DNA from: Chitinophaga pendula
GTDB lineage: Bacteria > Bacteroidota > Bacteroidia > Chitinophagales > Chitinophagaceae
Direction: 5' to 3'
DNA length: 64,000 bases
NCBI RefSeq assembly: GCF_020386615.1
Contig: NZ_CP077769.1
Coordinates: forward strand, 5,208,001 to 5,272,000
Shown: one piece after another, positions 43,179-50,417 of the stretch
Layout: every line of letters starts with the position of its first letter
Position numbering within the stretch: position 1 is the stretch's first letter
Position numbers and translations under genes: made by a program
Notes under the pieces: model-generated
The model's database searches: none
Seen by the model: only the letters and a program-made list of their open reading frames with translations
Told to the model about the DNA's origin: nothing

Positions 43179-43694
43179 TCAATTTTCCATGAATGAACAT
43201 AGGTCTTTCTGTTGAGGTACTTTGCCGTAAATACGGCATTTGCAATGGGGAAAATCAGATCTTTTGGTAGGCTTAGAAGTGTATGAAGGCGTACTGATGA
43301 AATTATACCCTGTCAGTTCCTTCCATAACTTCCTCATACAAGGACTGATCAAAAACATGTACTCGATATCATCACTAAAAGCATAACACCAGTGGTAAAC
43401 AGTATATTCATGTAGATGAAAATTATCCGCGAGCATCTGCTTCACCTTGGGCCAGATTTCAGTTATCCAGTCCGCATCCCAACCCCGGTTACTTGTTTCG
43501 ATCATCATCTCCATGAGAGTGAAACGAATGTTATCATCAGCTTCGGCTGCATATAATTCGAAATACCGGCTGATATCCTTGTATTCAGCAACGAGATATT
43601 CCCAATCCTGCATCCAATCTTCACTGGGGTAATTGAGCTTATTGGCAAGGAATGTAACTGCAGCTTTCGTGACATATCTTCCTTTAAGTTCCAT
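43179..43694 (-). CDS. Immunity-like protein, copy 1 (paralogue of 44953-45351)
   Basis: 171 residues from the ATG at 43692-43694 (MELKGRYVTKAAVTFLANKL). It is clearly related to the product of 44953-45351: both contain LMEMMIETS or LMEMIIETS, then GW, an IWPKV or VWPRV segment, and LHEYTVYHWC or LHEYTVYYWC. This copy has a C-terminal extension with a Cys/His cluster (FPHCKCRIYGK). Small acidic proteins in duplicated copies next to toxin fragments are typical of immunity genes of polymorphic toxins, but no family can be named. It ends 11 nt before the GH43 start on the same strand. Confidence 0.65.
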   Translation of the reverse strand: MELKGRYVTKAAVTFLANKLNYPSEDWMQDWEYLVAEYKDISRYFELYAAEADDNIRFTLMEMMIETSNRGWDADWITEIWPKVKQMLADNFHLHEYTVYHWCYAFSDDIEYMFLISPCMRKLWKELTGYNFISTPSYTSKPTKRSDFPHCKCRIYGKVPQQKDLCSFMEN

Positions 43695-43712
43695 AAGTAG
43701 GTTAATATAATT

Positions 43713-43753
43713 AAAACAGAAAGGCTTCACAAATTGTGAAGCCTTTCTGTTTT
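43713..43753. terminator. 20-bp near-perfect palindrome before the immunity-like gene
   Basis: Arms AAAACAGAAAGGCTTCACAA (43713-43732) and its complement (43734-43753) around a single base. It lies 19 nt upstream of the start at 43694. The core AAAGGCTT/AAGCCTTT recurs in two other hairpins nearby (44870, 45375). Confidence 0.75.
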
Positions 43754-43764
43754 TCTGTACACCT

Positions 43765-44043
43765 TCAGCATAACATAATAAGATTTGCTTCACAGTTACA
43801 TCCTCCAAATACTTTTGGAACAATATGACATCTTTGTAAATAATTTTGATTTTCCCAGGCTTTAAAAATTTCAAAACCTTCTAAATTACTTAAGTCAATA
43901 TTTAATGATCCAATCCACATTCCAACATGCCCAACAAGATGGCTCTCCCCAATCCATGTCGTAATTAAAATATTGATAGGATGTCTTCCTCCAATAGTAG
44001 GCGATTTTTGATCTGCTTGGCATCCCTTTTTTGCTTTTTTCAC
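43765..44043 (-). pseudogene. HNH-nuclease-like fragment, truncated at its C-terminus
   Basis: 92 codons starting KKAKKGCQADQKSP and ending LQRCHIVPKVFGG...ANLIMLC before a stop. The CHIVPKxxGG...NLxxLC pattern is the core of HNH nucleases, which should continue with a Cys/His-containing second half (C-x2-C or H-x3-H), missing here. It lies on the same strand just upstream of an immunity-like gene, suggesting a decayed toxin tip. It could be an intact small protein, but the lost half of the motif argues against activity. Confidence 0.45.
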
Positions 44044-44181
44044 ATGAGGAGCTATCTATGTGCACCATAATCAAAATTTTATTGGATGGGGTTATTTTCA
44101 CGTGGTACTCTAAAATTAAGGGAATAAATTACCAAGGTGTATAGTTACAGCGAAATATTTTATTTCTAGATCACTTTTATA

Positions 44182-44826
44182 TTACAAATCAATGTAAATA
44201 ACCGTATCAATAAAAAACAATTTATTAGACCGATAAATTACATTCTCATCATGCAAATCTTCTAGAATCAGTCCTAACTCCTTACTATAATAATCGTTAT
44301 TTCGAGTATTTGTGAAGCCATTGTATGTAAGGAATGCTTTAATATCTGATAAATCTACAATACCATCTGCAGTTACGAAAGACTGTTTGAGAACTGCCAT
44401 CAATTGATTATCTTTCTCAACAAACCCAATAAATCTGTACGCTGTATCTTAAAAAAGCAAGTTGTGTATAAGGATACTGTTAAAAAACTCTAACCAGGTT
44501 GCGTAATAATTGCCATCGTTTAATTTGATCACATGACGCCTGTCTTTATCCAAGTAGACTTGCGACTCACCTCCTCTTGCTAAAAAAAGATTTTCATCTG
44601 GTATATTCTGCGCCCATCCTGAAGTTTGGGTGGCATATTCCTTTAAAAGGATGATTTGTTCTTCTTTAATTGCTGAGAGACCTTCGAAGTTTTTCTTAAC
44701 AGTTGTACTTGTGCCAAAGCGTTGGCATAAGAAATTTCTGGTTGCTATGCAATAATCTTCTTGCCCCTCGAGGACGATTCCTCCAATGATATTTTCAAGT
44801 TTTTTTCGAGTATCATCATTCAGCAT
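44182..44826 (-). pseudogene. Polyvalent-protein-kinase-like gene, split by a frameshift
   Basis: Two frames join into one protein: 44449-44826 (125 aa, MLNDDTRKKLENII... to IHNLLF) and 44182-44403 (73 aa, MAVLKQSFVTADG... to DTVIYIDL). A one-base shift at the A6 run 44451-44456 makes reading continue as DTAYRFIGFVEKDNQ into the second part. The fused product has LFLARGGESQVYLD, RHVIKLND, GLILEDLHDENVI and LFFIDTV, matching the putative polyvalent protein kinase domain seen in phage and mobile-element proteins. ARGGESQVY would be the Gly loop, VIKL the Lys and DLHDENV the catalytic loop. The shift is either real decay or a homopolymer sequencing error. Confidence 0.75.
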
Positions 44827-44869
44827 TTATAATAAAATTAATAAAATTTGCTCATATCCCCGTAATGAC

Positions 44870-44900
44870 AAAAGGCTTAGAAATGATTTCTAAGCCTTTT
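44870..44900 (-). terminator. Hairpin terminator after the second immunity-like gene
   Basis: 14-bp stem AAAAGGCTTAGAAA/TTTCTAAGCCTTTT with a TGA loop, 53 nt downstream of the stop at 44953 on the minus strand. Confidence 0.8.
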
Positions 44901-44952
44901 TACCAGTGTAGCGAGAAAGGGAGAATTATTTAACCTTTTTACACAAGACTTA

Positions 44953-45351
44953 TTAGTGTTTTCCCGATTGTTCATTCCATAACATTCTCATTGAAATAGT
45001 AATGTGAAAGCAATCTTCAATATTTTCGTTATCGAAGCAACACCAGTAATAAACTGTATACTCATGCAATAAAAAGTTTTTTCTTAGCAGACACTCTACC
45101 CTAGGCCAAACGTTTAGAATCCAATTGTGACTCCATCCCTCATGACTTGTTTCTATAATCATTTCCATGAGAAGAAAACGTATATCATCATCGTCAGTAG
45201 AGCCATATTTAGCAAGATATTTCTCGATATCATCAAACTTAGCTACTTCATATTGCCAGTCTTGCATATTGGCATGGAAAGGGTAATCAAGTTCTGTTGC
45301 CAGTGTTTGGATGGCTATATCAGTAACACACCTGGGTTTAGGTTCATTCAT
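44953..45351 (-). CDS. Immunity-like protein, copy 2
   Basis: 132 residues from the ATG at 45349-45351 (MNEPKPRCVTDIAIQTLATE); an in-frame start 36 nt upstream would run into the hairpin. Related over its whole length to the product of 43179-43694, with the shared core MEMIIETSHEGWSHNWI and LHEYTVYYWCCF. It lacks the Cys/His tail of copy 1. Acidic, soluble, no membrane segment. Family unknown. Confidence 0.65.
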   Translation of the reverse strand: MNEPKPRCVTDIAIQTLATELDYPFHANMQDWQYEVAKFDDIEKYLAKYGSTDDDDIRFLLMEMIIETSHEGWSHNWILNVWPRVECLLRKNFLLHEYTVYYWCCFDNENIEDCFHITISMRMLWNEQSGKH

Positions 45352-45374
45352 AATGGCCTGGATTATAAAAATAA

Positions 45375-45408
45375 AAAAGGCTTCCAAGCATCTGCCTGAA
45401 AGCCTTTT
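45375..45408 (-). terminator. Hairpin upstream of the second immunity-like gene
   Basis: 9-bp stem AAAAGGCTT/AAGCCTTTT with a 16-nt loop and six T on the minus strand, 24 nt before the start at 45351. It has no intact gene upstream to terminate, parallel to the palindrome before copy 1. Confidence 0.65.
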
Positions 45409-45480
45409 AAAATTCGTAGCCGAAAAAGTCAGTTTGTCTAACCAATTCGTACATGATTTAACGGCTTTTGCTGGCCTGAA

Positions 45481-45575
45481 AGCCCCGACACCTTGACTGC
45501 CAAAGTGTCTAATTCGTTCTCTTATAATGCGTTCGGCTCGACTTCAAAGCAAAACCGAACACATTAATCGGGGCT
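45481..45575. other. Structured non-coding element (three-way-junction-like)
   Basis: A closing stem AGCCCCGA/TCGGGGCT (45481-45488 and 45568-45575) encloses two hairpins: GACAC/GTGTC (45487-45491 and 45505-45509, sharing two bases with the closing stem) and GTTCGG/CCGAAC (45531-45536 and 45555-45560). No coding frame spans it. It could be an RNA element or the recombination scar of a lost cassette; function unknown. Confidence 0.4.
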
Positions 45576-45677
45576 GCAAGATAAGATAATTATTGTTTAA
45601 TGATGAAATGTAGCAAATGGCATATTTTTCGATCTGTTACTCAAAATAATATATTAAACCTAGCAACATTAAAGACA

Positions 45678-45977
45678 ATGATTGAATTAATTAAGGATGA
45701 TTATCAAAGAATTTTTGACACAATTTTATCAAGAACATCTTTCTGTTTTAAATCAAGTTCAGATGAGCTAAAAATTAAAGATGACCACGCCTCTAATATG
45801 GGTTTTATGACCCCTGTTCCTTCAGCAGAGACAATATTAGTAGCCGAACAATTAACTCCTTTGGTTCTTCAATCGACTGAGCAAGCGCTGCTATTGGCAC
45901 AATCACATAACGGAAAAATAAAATTTGCAAGAGAAGAAGGAGAACTATTATGGACGGTTTTTGTGGAGTTTAAATAG
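45678..45977 (+). CDS. Hypothetical small protein
   Basis: 99 residues from the ATG at 45678 (MIELIKDDYQRIFDTILSRT); the frame opens upstream at 45600 but that start gives an unlikely leader. Predicted alpha-helical N-terminal half and a short beta tail (KIKFAREEGELLWTVFVEFK). No recognisable family. AT-rich like the rest of this region and flanked by repeat copy A. Confidence 0.45.
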   Translation: MIELIKDDYQRIFDTILSRTSFCFKSSSDELKIKDDHASNMGFMTPVPSAETILVAEQLTPLVLQSTEQALLLAQSHNGKIKFAREEGELLWTVFVEFK

Positions 45978-46003
45978 TTATCTTTTAGGAAAATATTTTT
46001 CCC

Positions 46004-46073
46004 ATTGTTTGGAACCCGGCCGGGATAGAGAAGGAGGAATGGCGCGGCCGCAGCGCCTTTCTCGGTTTAACAG
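46004..46073. repeat. GC-rich 70-bp repeat, copy A (334-nt gap between genes)
   Basis: 70 nt beginning ATTGTTTGGAACCCGGCCGG and ending CTCGGTTTAACAG; about 80% identical to copy C (53823-53892). It contains a palindromic centre rich in CGCGGCCGC and is GC-rich within AT-rich DNA. The rest of the gap to 46312 holds only a 32-codon frame at 46154-46252 that looks like a remnant. Confidence 0.75.
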
Positions 46074-46311
46074 CAAAACTCAAAAGCAATGCTTATCAGA
46101 TGCATATAAATATATAAGTATCATCCGTATAAGTGATAGATAAAAGCTCTCAAATGACTATTACTTCCGTACCCAGGACGGGACAATTAGCGAACCAGTT
46201 TGTGAGAGATTTGAAGAAGTTTAGTGATTTACAGCTGAATATTTTATATTAAAATGCTGAAAATAAGTAAATTGTGTTTGGCAACCCCAACATTAACCTG
46301 CTGATTTAAAG

Positions 46312-47223
46312 ATGCTTTTACAGACCTCATATGAGGCTAATCTTATGAACATGGAATACAATTCAAAAGAATGGAAGGAAGTAACAGTTATACTTAAACC
46401 TTCTGGGAAAGCACCCAAAAAATATGGAGGCAATGTCTATCGCTTTTCAGCTGCTATGACACTTGGGGTTATATTACCAAGAAGGGGCTGGCAACTGATA
46501 AAGAAGGCTAAAAATTACGCATACTTCACACCGCCCGCTGACCAACCTATTCAACCTTTCTCTATAAAAATAAAAATCCCCAATAAAGAACAAGCTTTGG
46601 AGATTGCAAATCAATGCTTTGCTGCTGGCGAGTCTTGGATGGGGCAAATTGGCGAATGGCCTGCTTGGTATCTTCATAAAAGACAAAGCTCATCTTTTGA
46701 ATTGGTTCCTTCAAAAGATGACGAAAGAGGTTATATACAGAAATTATCACACGTATTTCCTCCTAAATCTTCACTTACTCTAGGTGAATATGGGGTGTGG
46801 TCAATTACTTTAGAAAACAAAGAAGATGGAGAATTTAACTACAGACAGCATGGAAATATTGAAGGTGAGATTGAACAAGACCTTATACAACCAGCACTTT
46901 CAGCGCCCCCCCTATTTGAAGGACAAATTTTAGAGGTAGAAGAAACTGAATATGAAAGAAATCCGATAGCCCGCAAATTATGCATCGAACATTATGGCGC
47001 ATCATGTCAAGTTTGTTCTTTTGATTTTTTTCAAATGTATGGAGATATTGGACATGGATTCATTCATGTTCATCATACAACGCCTATATCCACACGAGGC
47101 GGACAATATGAGATTAACCCAATTACAGATTTAATCCCTTTATGTCCCAATTGTCATGCTATGGTTCATAGAAGAAATCCGCCTTACACAATTGAAGAAT
47201 TAAAGACTATCCGAAAAAAGTAA
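46312..47223 (+). CDS. HNH endonuclease, restriction-like (McrA/HNH type)
   Basis: 303 residues. The C-terminal HNH domain (about 222-300) has a zinc site formed by C232/C235 (SCQVC) and C278/C281 (LCPNCHAM), with the catalytic HVHHTTPIS at 253-255 and following, and the final His at 286. The N-terminal 200 residues (WKEVTVILKPSGKAPKKYGG and following) do not match a family that I can name; in such proteins this part often recognises modified DNA. It likely cuts invading, possibly methylated, DNA. It is paired with a membrane protein gene 38 nt downstream. The start could also be one of two later Met codons (residues 12 and 14). Confidence 0.85.
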   Translation: MLLQTSYEANLMNMEYNSKEWKEVTVILKPSGKAPKKYGGNVYRFSAAMTLGVILPRRGWQLIKKAKNYAYFTPPADQPIQPFSIKIKIPNKEQALEIANQCFAAGESWMGQIGEWPAWYLHKRQSSSFELVPSKDDERGYIQKLSHVFPPKSSLTLGEYGVWSITLENKEDGEFNYRQHGNIEGEIEQDLIQPALSAPPLFEGQILEVEETEYERNPIARKLCIEHYGASCQVCSFDFFQMYGDIGHGFIHVHHTTPISTRGGQYEINPITDLIPLCPNCHAMVHRRNPPYTIEELKTIRKK

Positions 47224-47261
47224 TAATTGTCATTCAACATTTCTAACCAATCATCCTTTGC

Positions 47262-48581
47262 ATGCTAGAGATATTCAACACAAGAGAGCTCGCCCTATTC
47301 AGTTGGCTGTTTATTATCGTTTTATGGGTTTTGTCGAAAAAAACATTTAGGAAATCTTTAAAAAGGGTATTCAAGAATGCTTTTGTTAAAAATTTGATGA
47401 TTGTTTATTTGTTCATGTTTTCCTGGATTGCTTTGTCAGCTTATATTTTAGCGAAAGCACATATTTGGACTTGGGCACAATTAAAAACCACACTGCTTTG
47501 GACAATCTCTTATGCTTTTGTTGCACTGTTTAGCATTAATAAAATACAGCAAAGCAAAGCCTATTTTAAAGATGCCGCAAAAGATCTTTTGACTTTTACT
47601 GTAGCTATAGAAATCATAGTAGGCTTTCATACGTTCAGTTATTGGGTAGAAATGCTTATTCTCCTCTTTGTAACTCTCTTAGTCGGTTGCGTTGCTTTTG
47701 CCGGAAAGAAAGCAGAATATGCAAGGGTAAAAAGCTTATTCAATAATCTACTCGCTCTAATAGGTTTAACAATAATAGGTTTTTCCATCTATTGGGTTGT
47801 TACTCATTTCAAAGACTTTGCTGCCGTAAGTACTTTTATGGACACTATTGTATCGTCATTTTTAACCTTACTTTTTTTACCGTTCTTATATTTCCTTTCG
47901 GTATACATGGCATACGAAACAGGTTTCATTGGCCTAACTACTGCATTGAGAGCTAATCCTGAACTTATCGGCTTTGCGAAAAGAAAAGCTATATTACAAT
48001 TTAAGTTTCGAGCGACAGAATTTAACAGATGGAAAAACTCCCTATTCCTTCATCCCGTCACCACAAAGTCAGAATTAATAGATTCACTTAGACAATTGAA
48101 AAAATTAAATGAGGTCGAACGCAATCCTCCTGCGGTTGATTCTGCACTTGGTTGGTCTCCCTATAAAGCAAAAGATTTTCTAATAAGTGAGGGACTAAGT
48201 ACGAGGTTTTATATTCATCATTATGAGGATGAATGGGGAGCAAGTTCCGATTATCTGGACTTGAAAGACGATGAAATTATACCCAACAGGATCGCATACT
48301 ACGTCTCAGGAAATCAGTATATAGCGATGAGCCTTAAGTTGTGCCTTTCCGTCAATGCTCCGAAGCAGTCAGTATCGGCTCAAGTAAAATTGGCGCAAAT
48401 AGTAAAATGTCTATACAAAGAAGCGCTTCAAAGACTTCTGCCGTCTGAAATTGAGAACGGTATTCTGAATGGGTATAACATTTCCATATTAGATGGAAAT
48501 AATAAAATAACAATCTTAAAGGATAATTGGCCTACTCAAAAAGGATTCAATTTAGATTTTGAGATATTTAAAGAACAATAA
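47262..48581 (+). CDS. Multi-pass membrane protein paired with the HNH nuclease
   Basis: 439 residues. The N-terminal half has about six membrane helices: ALFSWLFIIVLWVLS near 12, LMIVYLFMFSWIALSAYIL near 45, LLWTISYAFVALFSI near 78, a segment near 110-145, LLALIGLTIIGFSIYWVV near 165, and SSFLTLLFLPFLYFLSVYMAY near 200. The soluble C-terminal part (about 240-439) is of unknown fold, rich in charged residues, with SALGWSPYKAKDFLISEG. No family recognised. Close spacing to the HNH gene suggests a two-gene unit. Confidence 0.65.
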   Translation: MLEIFNTRELALFSWLFIIVLWVLSKKTFRKSLKRVFKNAFVKNLMIVYLFMFSWIALSAYILAKAHIWTWAQLKTTLLWTISYAFVALFSINKIQQSKAYFKDAAKDLLTFTVAIEIIVGFHTFSYWVEMLILLFVTLLVGCVAFAGKKAEYARVKSLFNNLLALIGLTIIGFSIYWVVTHFKDFAAVSTFMDTIVSSFLTLLFLPFLYFLSVYMAYETGFIGLTTALRANPELIGFAKRKAILQFKFRATEFNRWKNSLFLHPVTTKSELIDSLRQLKKLNEVERNPPAVDSALGWSPYKAKDFLISEGLSTRFYIHHYEDEWGASSDYLDLKDDEIIPNRIAYYVSGNQYIAMSLKLCLSVNAPKQSVSAQVKLAQIVKCLYKEALQRLLPSEIENGILNGYNISILDGNNKITILKDNWPTQKGFNLDFEIFKEQ

Positions 48582-48598
48582 TCATGACATCTCTCCTT

Positions 48599-48665
48599 GA
48601 TCTAGAAGCCGGCAGGAATGGAGAAGGAGAAACGTCGCAGAGGCAGAGTGTTTTTCGGTTTATAG
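48599..48665. repeat. GC-rich repeat, copy B (diverged)
   Basis: Shares GCCGG, GGAATGGAGAAGGAG, GTCGCAG and TTTCGGTTTATAG in the same order and spacing as copies A and C, but with more mismatches. It lies in the convergent gap between the membrane protein and the HEPN gene. Confidence 0.5.
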
Positions 48666-48680
48666 TGATATTACAATAAC

Positions 48681-49202
48681 CTATCTTATAGCTTTAACTT
48701 CTCGATCTATTTCTTTAAGAATTGGATATATGCGTAGTAACTGAGCTTTGGTTACAGATGGAGCTTGATAGGTCTTAGTTGCATCAATGTGCGTATGAGC
48801 GGCATCATTTCGCAACAACTTCAATGCATTTAATTCCGCCAAGAGAATAGCGATTTGACCACTACGATCTAGTTTTACCTCAATGGATTCCATATTATGA
48901 AGACCAATTGTCTGGTGCATCATTTTCCGAAAATTTGTTTCATACTCAAAACCATAATTTTTCCCCTTTATTTCCTTTCTGAAAATTCTTTGATATGAGG
49001 CAGTTTTTAACTTACGATCAGCAAAATGTTGCACAATATCATCCATAGAGGATTCTATCCAACCACAAAGCTCAATGATTGCCAGTTTTGAATAATATAC
49101 GGCATCACCGACCGAAGCAGCGTTGTAGTGCCCATCCAAAGCGGAAATCGTTTTTAGTATGTATTTTTTTACAACCAACTTATTTACCGGAAAAAATCTC
49201 AA
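48681..49202 (-). CDS. HEPN-domain protein (RiboL-PSP-HEPN-like)
   Basis: 173 residues, all helical. The HEPN signature R-x4-H is present as RNDAAH (Arg131, His136), preceded by a helix LLAELNALKLL, and an acidic-aromatic helix near the N-terminus (IIELCGWIESSMDDIV) is characteristic. HEPN proteins are RNases or ribosome-associated nucleases in toxin-antitoxin and antiphage systems. The start is a TTG inside the DUF262 gene (23-nt overlap), which fits translational coupling; a later start would keep the motif intact. Confidence 0.75.
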   Translation of the reverse strand: MRFFPVNKLVVKKYILKTISALDGHYNAASVGDAVYYSKLAIIELCGWIESSMDDIVQHFADRKLKTASYQRIFRKEIKGKNYGFEYETNFRKMMHQTIGLHNMESIEVKLDRSGQIAILLAELNALKLLRNDAAHTHIDATKTYQAPSVTKAQLLRIYPILKEIDREVKAIR

Positions 49203-50316
49203 TGGATCGTTTAATACGGCTAATTACTCTAGCTTTAGCCGACAAACCCTCTTTTAGACTATCTGCTGAAAATTCTGGGGCGATACGAAATTTAGCTAAT
49301 AGCGCTGTTGCTTCTTTTTTCGTTATTGAATCTATGTAGTCGAGATTGCTTCCGATACCGACTAAAACTGCTTCCAAAGCAGTTTTACTTAGTTTATCAA
49401 CTGGCTTGCCATCAAACACTTTTGTATAAGCAAGATCAATTGTCCGAATAAAGTACTTCCTCCTCTTCTCTATTTCTTTTGAAGGAGACTTCTTGTGATC
49501 AAACATATATGTATTTAGAAATCTCGCCAATCTTCCATTGTACTTATTTAACCAATCAGAAAATGCAAAAAAGCGTAGATTCAACTCTTCAAATGCAAAA
49601 CGATATGTTTTGTCTTCTTCAATATCCATTAATTTTTTATAATTTGGATATTTGACAGTTTCCTTCAACAAAGTGTTTAAAGATCCACTGTAAATACAAT
49701 TTCTAATCTCTTGGTTGTTTAGCTTCGATCCTCCTGAATTCAATCTGTGGAAAATAGTGAACAAATAGTCCATATGCGATTGCTTGGAATAATCGCACCG
49801 AAGAACTGTTATAGGAATTGTGAGATTTTCCACTCGCTCATATAAAGTACGATTTTTCGACTTTATTACCGATACAGTCTTTCCTGATATTTTCGGATCT
49901 ATATCATCAAGATCGGAAATTTGAAAATCATTATTAGTAAGAAAATTTATGATCGTAGAAATTCGTTGTAAGCCGTCTATGACTTGGCGCTCGTTCGTAT
50001 TGAAGTCAAAACTTACGCACATACTTGGAATTGGCAATTGTTTAATCAAAGAGTCTATAAACCGTGATTGCTCATTTCTTTTCCAAACAAAGTCTCTTTG
50101 AAAATCCGGCTGAATATCTAATTGACCATTTTTGTACATTCTGACTAAATCTGCACAGGATCGGAGCTCATTATAGGCAACAATGTCAGTTGGAGGCACC
50201 TCCGCTGAATCATCTTGAGAAGATAGATCTTCCTCTTCCTCCATTAGACTTTTGTCAAAGGGGTAATCATCATTAGATTTCACAGGTTCATCCTTTGTCT
50301 TAGATCTTTTTGCCAT
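49180..50316 (-). CDS. DUF262 (GmrSD N-terminal/ParB-like) protein
   Basis: 378 residues. An acidic leader (FDKSLMEEEEDLSSQDDSAE) precedes the DUF262 domain at about 50-300 with IQPDFQRDFVWKRNEQSR (69 onward), the ParB/Srx-like DGLQR (114-118) and FHRLNSGGSKLNNQEIRN. DUF262 occurs in the GmrSD type IV restriction system and others and can hydrolyse NTP. There is no DUF1524 HNH domain; the HEPN partner encoded by the overlapping downstream gene takes the effector place. Confidence 0.85.
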   Translation of the reverse strand: MAKRSKTKDEPVKSNDDYPFDKSLMEEEEDLSSQDDSAEVPPTDIVAYNELRSCADLVRMYKNGQLDIQPDFQRDFVWKRNEQSRFIDSLIKQLPIPSMCVSFDFNTNERQVIDGLQRISTIINFLTNNDFQISDLDDIDPKISGKTVSVIKSKNRTLYERVENLTIPITVLRCDYSKQSHMDYLFTIFHRLNSGGSKLNNQEIRNCIYSGSLNTLLKETVKYPNYKKLMDIEEDKTYRFAFEELNLRFFAFSDWLNKYNGRLARFLNTYMFDHKKSPSKEIEKRRKYFIRTIDLAYTKVFDGKPVDKLSKTALEAVLVGIGSNLDYIDSITKKEATALLAKFRIAPEFSADSLKEGLSAKARVISRIKRSIEIFSGK

Positions 50317-50417
50317 TAGTTTAGATATTACAAGTTGTTAATATACAGGAATCCTAACAATTTACAATCATTTAGAGCTCCATTTATATCTACCATACAA
50401 TCTACGGCATACTAGTA

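Noticed and set aside
43695..43874. Longer version (231 codons) of immunity-like copy 1
   Set aside because: The first 60 codons cover the palindrome and the toxin remnant in a different frame; the ATG at 43694 gives a product that matches copy 2.
43895..44101. 68-codon frame overlapping the HNH fragment
   Set aside because: It shares no motif with HNH nucleases. At most it is the shifted upstream part of the same decayed gene.
46004..46073. The 70-bp repeats as integron attC sites
   Set aside because: GTTTAAC at the end of copy A fits a half core, but copies B and C do not keep it, the opposite core is missing, and no integron integrase is visible.
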